The notes: a model not told the origin generated them from the sequence alone. Counted from the first letter of the stretch, positions 7,088 through 13,557 are shown. The stretch is 13,735 nt of DNA from Gemmatimonadota bacterium (GCA_947475795.1 CANJOX010000040.1:1-13735), one strand, 5' to 3'. Program-made: numbers and translations.

Positions 7088-8241
7088 CCGGCGCGGGGGG
7101 CGGACTGGACAGCGCCCCCGGCGGGCACGTACGGATCGATGCGCGCGGGACGGTGCTCGCGTGCAACGGCTACGTGCTGGCGCTCGTGGGGCGGACGGCG
7201 GACGAGGTGCTGGGCGGTTCCATCGACCGGCTGTTCGGCACCCCCAGCCGGATTTTTTTCTACACGCACGTCATGCCGACGCTCGACGCGTCGCTGACGA
7301 TCAGCGAAGTGCAGCTGGACCTGCGCACGGCCGACGGGCGCGACGTGCCGGTGCTGTTCAACGCGGCGCGCGCCGCCGCGGGGGCCGACATCGAGCTGGT
7401 GGTGCTGGCGTTCCGTAATCGGATCGCGTTCGAGACCGAACTGCTGCTGGCCAAGCGGGCCGCCGAATCGGCGGTGCTCGAGAAGGATCGGGCCGTGGCG
7501 GAGATCGTGCGACTGCGCACGTTCGAGAGCCTCTCGACGCTCGCCGGCGGGGTGGCGCACGACTTCAACAATGCGCTCTGTGCCATCAGCGGCAATGCGC
7601 AGCTGATGCAGTGGACGATGCCGGTGAACGACCCCATGCGGCCGTTGCTCGACGCCATCGACCGCGCCGCGCACGATGCGACGGAGCTGTCGCAGCTCAT
7701 GCTGGCGTACGCCGGTGGCGCGCACCTGCAGCTGGAACCGCTCGCGATGGACGACCTGCTCACCGAGAGCCATGCGTCGCTCACGGCGGCGATGCCGGCA
7801 GGCGTGACGGTCGCGTGGCCGGCCGCGTCCAGCGGCGCGCGCGTGCGCGGTGACCGGTCACGGCTGCGCCGCCTGCTGCAGAGCGTGGTCACCAATGCGG
7901 CCGAAGCGCTGCGCCCGTCGGCGGCGCCGATCGGCATCCAGACCGGGGCGCGGGAGTTCGCGTCCGACGAACTGCGCGCGTTTCGCGGCTACGCCCCGCT
8001 GCCGCCAGGCCCGTACGTGACCCTTGATGTGATCGACGAGGGGAGCGGCATGGATGCCATGACGCGCGAGCGGCTGTTCGAACCGTTCTTTTCCACCAAG
8101 GGGATGGGGCGCGGACTCGGGCTCGCCTCAGCGCTGGGGATTGTCCGGGCGCATGCGGGCGGGATCCGCGTGGCGAGCGCCCCCGGACTCGGCACCACCG
8201 TGTCGGTGGTACTGCCACGGGTGCTCGACGCCGCAGCCTGA
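7084..8241 (+). CDS. RsbP-like PAS domain fused to a histidine kinase; probable partner of the RsbQ-like hydrolase
   Basis: This 385-residue soluble protein has three parts. Residues about 15-112 are a PAS domain with TPSRIFFYTHVMPTL (53-67) and RDVPVLFNA (86-94), which resembles the N-terminal PAS of B. subtilis RsbP (recalled family similarity). A helical linker follows (about 113-145, FETELLLAKRAAESAVLEK), again like the RsbP coiled coil. The output is a histidine kinase: H-box GGVAHDFNNALCAISG with phospho-His 159, N271 in the N-box, D318-EGSGM in the G1 box, FEPFFSTKGMGRGLGLA, and a normal C-terminal ATPase end. There is no PP2C phosphatase and no receiver. It is translated by a 4-bp ATGA overlap with the hydrolase gene, without its own Shine-Dalgarno, so the two are probably made together and interact. 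No dedicated response regulator follows. The receivers of the divergent kinase are a possible but unproven target. Confidence 0.9.
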   Translation: MTGAGGGLDSAPGGHVRIDARGTVLACNGYVLALVGRTADEVLGGSIDRLFGTPSRIFFYTHVMPTLDASLTISEVQLDLRTADGRDVPVLFNAARAAAGADIELVVLAFRNRIAFETELLLAKRAAESAVLEKDRAVAEIVRLRTFESLSTLAGGVAHDFNNALCAISGNAQLMQWTMPVNDPMRPLLDAIDRAAHDATELSQLMLAYAGGAHLQLEPLAMDDLLTESHASLTAAMPAGVTVAWPAASSGARVRGDRSRLRRLLQSVVTNAAEALRPSAAPIGIQTGAREFASDELRAFRGYAPLPPGPYVTLDVIDEGSGMDAMTRERLFEPFFSTKGMGRGLGLASALGIVRAHAGGIRVASAPGLGTTVSVVLPRVLDAAA

Positions 8242-8258
8242 GGGAGGGCGGGCCTCAG
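8238..8258. terminator. Possible weak bidirectional hairpin between convergent genes
   Basis: CTGAGG (8238-8243) and CCTCAG (8253-8258) form a 6-bp stem around a G-rich 9-nt loop, spanning the stop codons of the PAS-kinase and of the convergent lipoprotein gene, which are only 13 bp apart. No T-run follows on either strand, so this is a weak candidate for the transcription end between the two genes. Confidence 0.25.
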
Positions 8259-9457
8259 CGTGCGGCGCAGGAGGCCAGCACGGCGAGCGCGTTCCCGACC
8301 TGACGCTCGCCGGTGGGATCGGACGGTTTACTGCGCACCCGCAGCGCCCCACTGTCCCGGTCGCGCACGACCATGGCCGACGAGCCACCGCCGTCCAGAT
8401 TGACCGCGCGCTGCGCCCCCAGCGCTTGCAGCAGCTCCGCCGTTTGGCGCAGCGTCATCCCCACGCTGTAGCGCGGCTGGCGGCCATCGATGACGGCCAG
8501 CAGCAACCGCTGTGACGAGCCCACGGTGGCAATCCCGGCCGCGGTCCGCGGATTGAGGCCACGGAACCCCTCGTTCCCCTCGCGGTCGACGTCGGTGTGG
8601 ACCACGCTGTCCACCAGCAGCACGCCGCGCCCGCCCACGGTTTCGCGGGGCCACGACGGCGTGAGGTGCCGCTGCACCGTGGCCGTGTCCCCCGGCACCA
8701 CCCGCGCGCGCATGGCCGGCGGGACCACGAGCAGGAGCGTGTCGCCGTAGGCGAGCGTGTCACCAGCCCGTGCCGCGCGCACCACGTAGCGCCCGACGCT
8801 GCTGTCCTGCCGCACCGGGACGATCGGCTCGAGCCGCACCGCGCGGCGCCGCACCAGCGTATCGAGGGGGACGGCCCACCGCGCGTCCACGAGGCCGGCG
8901 CGATTGGGCGCCGGGCGATTCCAGTTCACGAGATCGAGTGTGCCGTGCGCCGACACCACCGAGCCGCGCACACGGACGGAATCGATGAACAGCCCACGCG
9001 TGGGGTCATAGCCCAGCAGCACGTTCGGACCGGGGCCGGCGATGACGGTGCCGCGTTCGATGTGCGCGTTGGTGGGCACACCGGGCGGCGCGAACAAAAA
9101 GAAATCGGCGTTGACGGCGGCCACCGCCTGCGCGGCGGCCGGGAGCCGCGAGAGCAGCACACTGGTGGTGTGGCGGCCCACCGCGGTGGGCGCGCCCTTC
9201 ACCGCCTGCACCTGCACGCACGCCGCCATGTCCACGTCGAGCACCCACGCGCGCCACGGCGCGCGCACGTTCACCAAGCGGTGCAACAACACACCCGCGG
9301 CGACTTCCTCCGTATCGACGGTGTCGGCCACGGTGGGTGCGAGCACCAGCGGAGACGGCGACACCCGCCACGCGGCGCGTGACGAGACGCGGGGATGGCA
9401 GGCGGTGAGCGTCGGCAGCGCGGCGAGCAGCGCCCAGGCAGCAAGTCGGATACGCAT
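8255..9457 (-). CDS. Lipoprotein of the phosphodiester glycosidase (NAGPA/DUF2233) family
   Basis: This 400-residue protein starts with a lipoprotein signal: MRIRL, a hydrophobic stretch and lipobox LTAC with C20 as the lipidated residue. It is therefore exported and membrane-anchored. The rest matches the phosphodiester glycosidase domain family (relatives of mammalian N-acetylglucosamine-1-phosphodiester alpha-N-acetylglucosaminidase): AVNADFFLF (114-122), a central GRGVLLVDS stretch, NPRTAAGIA (302-310) and AVNLDGGGSSAMVV (351-364). Bacterial members act on cell-envelope sugars or polysaccharides, but the substrate here cannot be told. The frame is open further upstream to 9679, but the ATG at 9457 gives the lipoprotein signal and avoids overlap with the divergent gene. 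It is monocistronic in view, convergent with the PAS-kinase and divergent from the YqaA-like gene. Confidence 0.87.
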   Translation of the reverse strand: MRIRLAAWALLAALPTLTACHPRVSSRAAWRVSPSPLVLAPTVADTVDTEEVAAGVLLHRLVNVRAPWRAWVLDVDMAACVQVQAVKGAPTAVGRHTTSVLLSRLPAAAQAVAAVNADFFLFAPPGVPTNAHIERGTVIAGPGPNVLLGYDPTRGLFIDSVRVRGSVVSAHGTLDLVNWNRPAPNRAGLVDARWAVPLDTLVRRRAVRLEPIVPVRQDSSVGRYVVRAARAGDTLAYGDTLLLVVPPAMRARVVPGDTATVQRHLTPSWPRETVGGRGVLLVDSVVHTDVDREGNEGFRGLNPRTAAGIATVGSSQRLLLAVIDGRQPRYSVGMTLRQTAELLQALGAQRAVNLDGGGSSAMVVRDRDSGALRVRSKPSDPTGERQVGNALAVLASCAAR

Positions 9458-9508
9458 GGACAGAATATGCGTGTCGACCCGCGGCACGGCGCGGTTATCT
9501 TTCCACGC
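9458..9508. promoter_or_regulatory. Short divergent promoter region with a TATCTT-N7-ATG start
   Basis: Only 51 bp separate the lipoprotein start from the YqaA-like start. On the plus strand TATCTT (9496-9501) lies exactly 7 nt before the ATG at 9509, the same box and spacing as before the RsbQ-like gene, again without a Shine-Dalgarno. On the minus strand TATTCT (9462-9467, 4 nt from the ATG) or CATATT (9464-9469, 6 nt) could serve as -10 for the lipoprotein gene, which also lacks a Shine-Dalgarno. Both transcripts may be leaderless (inference). Confidence 0.42.
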
Positions 9509-10102
9509 ATGTCCCGCGAAACGACCTGGCTGGCGCGCACGCACGCGCGACTCGAGCAGTGGGCCAACGCGGGCTGGTCGAACAGCGTGGTGTTCGGGTG
9601 GGGGCTGCTGCAGGGGGGCATCGTCCCCGGCCTCGCCGACGTGTTCTTCGTGCCGCTCGCGCTGGCGCGTCCCGGGCACGCCTATCGCTACGCGCTGCTG
9701 GCCACCACCGGCACCATCACCGGGAGCGTGCTGCTGTACGGCGCCGGCGCCCAGGCGCTGCTGTGGCTGGAGGGGCCGGCCTCGCGACTCCTCAGTCTCA
9801 CGCCTGCCTCACTGGAGGCGTACCGCACCACGCTCAGCAATTACGGGGGCTGGGCGATTTTCGCGAGCACGATGTCCCCGCTGTCCACCAAGCTCACCAG
9901 TATCGCGTCCGGCGCCGCCGGGGTGCCGTTCGCGGACTTTCTGCTGGCGCTCACCGCCGGACGCCTCACCCGCACGCTGGGACTCGCGTGGCTGGTGCGT
10001 CACGGCGGCGCGGAGACGCTGACGCGGATCACCCGGCACATACCGCCTCCGGCGCCGGTGCGCCGCGCATCGTCCTCCCCCTCGTCCACCGAGCCGTCAT
10101 GA
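9509..10102 (+). CDS. YqaA/DedA-like integral membrane protein (SNARE-associated/VTT domain)
   Basis: This 197-residue membrane protein has hydrophobic segments at about 25-53, 60-87, 111-138 and 140-163, with the family-like stretch GGIVPGLADVFFVPLALARP (36-55) and the re-entrant-type motif SPLSTKLTSIASGAAGVPF (123-141). This fits the YqaA branch of the DedA/VTT superfamily, whose members in other bacteria are linked to lipid-carrier flipping and membrane homeostasis. The role of this member is not known. The C-terminal tail (about 175-197) is polar and Pro/Ser-rich. The ATG at 9509 is chosen because the TATCTT box lies 7 nt upstream; the frame remains open further upstream into the divergent gene. 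The stop overlaps the start of the HD-domain gene by 4 bp (ATGA), making it the first gene of a three-gene operon that ends with tgt. Confidence 0.82.
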   Translation: MSRETTWLARTHARLEQWANAGWSNSVVFGWGLLQGGIVPGLADVFFVPLALARPGHAYRYALLATTGTITGSVLLYGAGAQALLWLEGPASRLLSLTPASLEAYRTTLSNYGGWAIFASTMSPLSTKLTSIASGAAGVPFADFLLALTAGRLTRTLGLAWLVRHGGAETLTRITRHIPPPAPVRRASSSPSSTEPS

Positions 10103-10719
10103 GTGATCGCTCCGCACCGCCGACCGACGCCGAGCTGCAGGGGACGCTCGCGTTCCTGCGCGCGGCCGAGTCGATGAAGTACCTCACGCGCACGGCGTGG
10201 ACGTCGGACGGCGGCCAGGAGACGGTGGCCGCGCACACGTGGCGGCTGTGCCTGATGGCGTTGGTGTTCGCCCCGCACTTCCCCGGCATCGACGTGGGCA
10301 AACTGCTGCGCATCTGCCTCGTGCACGATCTGGGTGAAGCGATCAGTGGCGACATCTCGGCCGCGCTGCAGGCCACGATGCCGGACAAGGCGGCGCAGGA
10401 GCGCGCCGATCTGGTGCAGCTGGTGCAGCCGTTACCGGACGCCGTGCGCGCCGACCTGGTGGCGCTGTGGGACGAGTACGACGCCGCCACCACCCCCGAG
10501 GCCAAGCTGGCCAAGGGACTCGACAAGCTGGAGACGATTCTGCAACACAATCAGGGCGCCACACCGGCGGGCTTCGATTTCCTGTTCAATCTCGAATACG
10601 GCGCCGCCTACACGCGCGACCACCCGGTGCTGGTGGCGCTCCGCGCCGTGCTGGACGACGAGACACAAGCCCGCGCACGCGAGCGCGCATCCGAGCACAC
10701 CCGCGAGCGGCCGGCGTGA
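10099..10719 (+). CDS. HD-domain phosphohydrolase (YfbR/HDDC2-like, probable 5'-nucleotidase)
   Basis: This 206-residue soluble protein has the HD superfamily metal site: H46 in VAAHTWRL, H76-D77 in CLVHDLGEAISGDI and D142 in KGLDKLETILQ, with E80 following the HD pair as in YfbR/HDDC2 proteins. Those relatives remove phosphate from nucleoside 5'-monophosphates, with YfbR preferring deoxynucleotides, using a divalent metal. The size fits the family. The C-terminal 20 residues are Arg/Glu-rich. Its ATG overlaps the YqaA-like stop (ATGA), and its TGA overlaps the GTG start of tgt (GTGA), so all three genes are likely translated by coupling. No Shine-Dalgarno is seen. A nucleotidase next to a base-exchange enzyme is suggestive, but no direct pathway link is shown. 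Confidence 0.85.
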   Translation: MSDRSAPPTDAELQGTLAFLRAAESMKYLTRTAWTSDGGQETVAAHTWRLCLMALVFAPHFPGIDVGKLLRICLVHDLGEAISGDISAALQATMPDKAAQERADLVQLVQPLPDAVRADLVALWDEYDAATTPEAKLAKGLDKLETILQHNQGATPAGFDFLFNLEYGAAYTRDHPVLVALRAVLDDETQARARERASEHTRERPA

Positions 10720-11930
10720 GCGCTCCGGGGTTTGCGTTCCGCGCCTCGCACGATCGCGAGGGCGCACGACTGGGGTGGTTTACCACGCCGCACGGCGTGG
10801 TGGAAACGCCGGAGTTCATGCCGGTGGGCACCCGCGCCGCCGTGCGTGGCATCGACATGCGTGAGATGCGCGCGATGGGCACGCAGATGCTGCTCGCGAA
10901 CGCGTACCACCTGTACCTGAACCCCGGCGACCAGATGGTGCGCGCGCTGGGCGGCCTGCACGCCTTCTCGCGCTTCAGTGGGCCGATGCTCACCGACTCG
11001 GGCGGCTATCAGGTGTTCTCGCTCGCCAAGTTCCGGCAGGTCCGCGAAGAGGGGGTGACGTTCAAGAGTATCGCCGACGGATCACGGCACCACTACACGC
11101 CGGAGCGCGTGATGCAGATCGAGCGCAATCTCGGCGCCGACGTGATCATGCAGCTCGACGAACTGATTGAAGGGGGCGCCGAGGTGGCGGCGTCGCGCGC
11201 GGCGATGGAGCGCAGTCTGCGGTGGCTGGAGCGCTGCCGGATCGAGTTCGATCGCATCGGCCGCGAGGGACGCGAGCCCGCCACGGCGTTTGTCGTCCCA
11301 CCCGGTGCGCCCCCGATGGACTCGATCGACGTGGAGCGCGATCTCGCCGCCCCGCCGCAGGCGCTGTTCCCGATCGTGCAGGGTGGCACGAGCGACGCGC
11401 TGCGCACGGCGTCCATCGAGGGTATCCTGCAGACGGGCGACTGGGCCGGCATCGCGATGGGTGGCCTGTCGGTCGGCGAAGCGAAGCCGCTGATGTACGC
11501 CACCTTCGACACGTGCGCGCCGTTGCTGCCGCGCGATAAGCCACGCTATCTGATGGGCGTGGGCTTCCCCGACGACCTGGTCGAAGCGGTGCGGCGCGGG
11601 ATGGACCTGTTCGACTGCGTGGCCCCCACGAAGATGGGACGCCACGGCACGGTGTTCACGGAAGACGGCAAACTGTCGATCCGCAAAAGCAGCCACCGCA
11701 CCGACCGGCGCCCGCTCACCGACAGCTGCCCCTGCCCCGCCTGCACGGACTACGACCGCGCGTACCTGCGGCACCTGCACGCGAATGAGGAACCGCTGGG
11801 CCAACGTCTATTGTCACTGCACAACCTGACGTTCCTGCTGCAACTCATGGCGCAGATCCGAACGGCGATCCGCGAGGAGCGCTTCGAGGGATGGGCGACG
11901 GAGTGGCTGGGGAGATACAGGGGGCGGTAG
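10716..11930 (+). CDS. tgt: tRNA-guanine(34) transglycosylase (queuine tRNA-ribosyltransferase)
   Basis: Tgt swaps guanine at tRNA wobble position 34 for the queuosine precursor preQ1 in tRNAs reading GUN anticodons. This 404-residue protein shows all hallmarks: TPEFMPVGTRAAVRGI (31-46), TDSGGYQVFSL with general base D94, FPIVQGG (218-224), AMGGLSVGE (247-255), nucleophile D300 in DLFDCVAPTKMGRHG, and the zinc site CPCPAC (C338, C340, C343) with H369 in LLSLHNL. The spacing D94-D300 is 28 residues longer than in the Zymomonas enzyme (recalled D102-D280), which points to an insert near 184-212. The start is GTG at 10716, overlapping the HD gene stop as GTGA; it gives the expected N-terminus, and the longer open frame upstream lies inside the HD gene. 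No other queuosine gene is in the window. The stop is followed immediately by a G-rich tract. Confidence 0.96.
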   Translation: MSAPGFAFRASHDREGARLGWFTTPHGVVETPEFMPVGTRAAVRGIDMREMRAMGTQMLLANAYHLYLNPGDQMVRALGGLHAFSRFSGPMLTDSGGYQVFSLAKFRQVREEGVTFKSIADGSRHHYTPERVMQIERNLGADVIMQLDELIEGGAEVAASRAAMERSLRWLERCRIEFDRIGREGREPATAFVVPPGAPPMDSIDVERDLAAPPQALFPIVQGGTSDALRTASIEGILQTGDWAGIAMGGLSVGEAKPLMYATFDTCAPLLPRDKPRYLMGVGFPDDLVEAVRRGMDLFDCVAPTKMGRHGTVFTEDGKLSIRKSSHRTDRRPLTDSCPCPACTDYDRAYLRHLHANEEPLGQRLLSLHNLTFLLQLMAQIRTAIREERFEGWATEWLGRYRGR

Positions 11931-11949
11931 GGGGGGGTGGGGGGGTGGG
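11930..11949 (+). repeat. G-rich tract after tgt, G-quadruplex candidate
   Basis: Directly at the tgt stop codon the plus strand has runs of 8, 7 and 3 G separated by single T residues. The two long runs can each supply two stacks of three, so four G-runs are available for an intramolecular quadruplex in DNA or in the tgt 3' mRNA. The long homopolymers are also prone to length slippage. It sits at the left edge of the 17-bp repeat array, whose right edge (12231-12250) is C-rich, so the two ends are roughly complementary. Function is unknown. Confidence 0.5.
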
Positions 11950-12250
11950 ATTTTATGGCGTTGGGATTTAACGGCGTTAGGATCTTAACGGCGTTAGGAT
12001 TTTTACGGCGTTAGGAGGGAACTGCGTCAGGATTAACGGCGTGGGGCCTGACGCGTTTTCCTCCTGACGCTGTTTGGATGCTGACGCTGTTTGGATGCTG
12101 ACGCTGTTTTGATTCTGACGCAGTTTGCCTTCGGACGCCGTTTAGTTCCTGACGCTGTCTCGATTCTGACGCAGTCTGGATCCTAACGCCGTTCTCAATC
12201 CCGACGCACCTTACACCCTGACGCCGTTCACCTCCCAACGTCCCCTCCCC
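11950..12250. repeat. Tandem array of about 18 near-palindromic 17-bp repeats
   Basis: This gene-free stretch between tgt and the MBL-fold gene consists of imperfect copies of a 17-bp unit, roughly GGATNCTRACGCNGTTT. The A of the RACG core, or its equivalent in diverged copies, falls at 11955, 11971, 11988, 12005, 12021, 12036, 12051, 12067, 12084, 12101, 12118, 12135, 12152, 12169, 12186, 12204, 12221 and 12238. Between 12067 and 12186 the step is exactly 17 bp seven times in a row; elsewhere it is 15-18. The core (AACGGCGTT or AACGCCGTT) is almost its own reverse complement, so left-hand copies match right-hand copies in inverse orientation. The last copy runs into the C-rich stretch directly before the ATG at 12251. 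There are no spacers, so it is not CRISPR. Possible roles are a minisatellite, a protein-binding array or a structured leader; none is established. Confidence 0.85.
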
Positions 12251-13183
12251 ATGCGCCGCCTCCTCTTCCCCCTCCTCTTGCTGGCCGCGGTGCGGCTCGG
12301 CGCGCAGTCTCCCGTGCGCACCGCTGACCCTGCCGTGCGCGGCGTGCCGCTCAGTGCGTTTCCGCGGTTCGTGAAGCTGAGCGACAAAGTCTACGGCTAC
12401 GAGGAGATCCGTCAGCCCGGCTTCACCACCGTCAGCCTCGTTGTGATCGGGCGGAACGGCGTGCTCGTGGCCGACGGACAAGGGAGTGTGCAGGCCACGC
12501 AGACCATGCTCGACCGGATCAAGACGCTCACGCCGCTGCCGGTGAAGTGGTACGTGGTGGGCTCCGATCATGGGGATCACACCGCGGGCAACAGCGTATT
12601 GCCGAAGGACATCCGGTTCGTGGTGCACGCCAACTCGCTCGCGCAACTCAAAAAGGATTCGGCGGCAGCGGTGGCGGCCAACCGCCCCGCGGTGATCGTG
12701 CCACCGGTGGCCATGACCAGCGACACCGAGACCCTCGACCTGGGCGGCATCAGCGTGCGGGTGCGCTTTCTCGGGCGGGCGCACACCGGCGGCGATCTCA
12801 TGCTGGAAGTGCCGTCGGAGAAGCTGCTGTTCATGAGTGAGGCGTATCTCAACCGCGTGTTCCCCGCGATGCGGTCGGCCTACGGCGCCGAGTGGGTGCG
12901 CACGATCGACCGCGCGCTCGGGCTCACGAACGTGGAGCGGTTCATTCCGGGACACGGCTTCATCGAAGACGCGGCGGTGTCGCGTGAAGAGCTGGTGACT
13001 TTCCGTGAATCGCTGGTGGCCGTGATGGCCGAAGTGAAGCGGCTCAAGGCGGCGGGGCTCACCGTCGAACAGGCGATTGCGCAGGTGAACTGGGGGCCGT
13101 ACGCGCAGTGGTTTCTGGCGGAACAGCAAAGCCCCATCGCGATCCGTCGCTTGTGGACGGAGCTCGACGGGGCTTCGAAGTAA
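12251..13183 (+). CDS. Exported MBL-fold metallohydrolase with altered metal-binding motif
   Basis: This 310-residue protein starts with a signal peptide (MRR, then a Leu/Ala-rich core, probable cleavage after GAQ19), so it is exported. The mature part has the metallo-beta-lactamase fold order. LVVIGRNGVLVADGQGS (63-79) is the first strand-turn, GSDHGDHTAGN (104-114) takes the place of the HxHxDH motif, GRAHTGGDLML (176-185) gives H178, FMSEAYLN (194-201) replaces the usual GD site, and IPGHG gives H235. The first histidine of HxHxDH is S105 and the bridging Asp is E197, so the metal site is unusual. Substrate unknown; MBL-fold proteins include beta-lactamases, lactonases and other hydrolases. 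The ATG at 12251 has no Shine-Dalgarno and abuts the repeat array, so its promoter must lie in or near that array (inference). It converges with a small membrane protein gene 12 bp away. Confidence 0.87.
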   Translation: MRRLLFPLLLLAAVRLGAQSPVRTADPAVRGVPLSAFPRFVKLSDKVYGYEEIRQPGFTTVSLVVIGRNGVLVADGQGSVQATQTMLDRIKTLTPLPVKWYVVGSDHGDHTAGNSVLPKDIRFVVHANSLAQLKKDSAAAVAANRPAVIVPPVAMTSDTETLDLGGISVRVRFLGRAHTGGDLMLEVPSEKLLFMSEAYLNRVFPAMRSAYGAEWVRTIDRALGLTNVERFIPGHGFIEDAAVSREELVTFRESLVAVMAEVKRLKAAGLTVEQAIAQVNWGPYAQWFLAEQQSPIAIRRLWTELDGASK

Positions 13184-13195
13184 CGTCGGCTCCCA

Positions 13196-13543
13196 TCAGC
13201 GCACTGCGACGTGCTCCTTCCGTAGGACACGACCGATCAGGCCGGCAAAACCGCCGGCCTGCAGCGCTGGCAGCGCCAGCGTGGCCACCAGCACCGCCCA
13301 TCCCGGTAACGAGAAGTTGCGGCCAATCGTGGCCGCGAATTCCGTGAGGGCGACGCCGCGTTCGGCGGCGGCGAGCAACAACACCGCTGCGGCGCACGCA
13401 GCGGAGAGCGCGCCGGCGCGCATCGCGCCCCCCTCGCGGAACAGCACGCCCGTGATCGCGCCCGCCACGGCCGCGCCCCACACGCCCAGAAAGCGCTGCG
13501 CCACGAACTGCAGCAGGATTGCGCTGATCAGCTTCATCCACAT
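13196..13543 (-). CDS. Small integral membrane protein of unknown function
   Basis: This 115-residue protein is mostly hydrophobic, with probable membrane segments near 4-20, 22-36, 43-61 and 80-103 and a basic C-terminus (RVLRKEHVAVR). I do not recognise a family. The first ATG of MWMK (13543) is preferred over the second (13537) because AAGGGG, overlapping the stop of the upstream penicillin acylase gene, lies about 9 nt before it. Only 14 nt separate the two genes, so they are probably co-transcribed. The frame is open further upstream but would overlap the acylase gene. It ends 12 bp from the stop of the convergent MBL-fold gene. The coding region and start are reasonably supported by the operon spacing and Shine-Dalgarno; the function is not. 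Confidence 0.68.
   Translation of the reverse strand: MWMKLISAILLQFVAQRFLGVWGAAVAGAITGVLFREGGAMRAGALSAACAAAVLLLAAAERGVALTEFAATIGRNFSLPGWAVLVATLALPALQAGGFAGLIGRVLRKEHVAVR
13238..13280. other. Two adjacent GC-rich hairpins near the convergent gene ends
   Basis: CAGGCCGGC (13238-13246) pairs perfectly with GCCGGCCTG (13253-13261) around a 6-nt AAAACC loop, and GCTGGC (13266-13271) pairs with GCCAGC (13275-13280) around a 3-nt loop. They lie inside the 3' coding end of the small membrane protein gene and downstream of the MBL-fold gene. Without T-runs they are not typical intrinsic terminators, but they could slow RNA polymerase or stabilise the MBL mRNA end. Part of the symmetry may come only from GC-rich coding sequence. 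Confidence 0.3.
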
Positions 13544-13557
13544 CGTCGGCGGCCCCT

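Noticed and set aside
6994..7773. Minus-strand open frame of 259 codons
   Set aside because: It is antisense to the PAS domain and H-box of the PAS-kinase, His/Arg/Gln-rich and without motifs.
10467..10715. 83-residue N-terminal extension of tgt
   Set aside because: It lies within the HD-domain gene in another frame; the GTG at 10716 gives the normal Tgt N-terminus and the same overlap style as neighbouring genes.
11950..12250. CRISPR array
   Set aside because: Units are 17 bp, contiguous and without unique spacers, and no cas gene is present.
12011..13129. Minus-strand open frame of 372 codons covering the repeat array and the MBL-fold gene
   Set aside because: Its end reads the 17-bp repeats as QTASES-like peptides, but a 17-bp period changes frame at every unit. 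The plus strand holds a recognisable exported MBL-fold protein, so this is a shadow frame.
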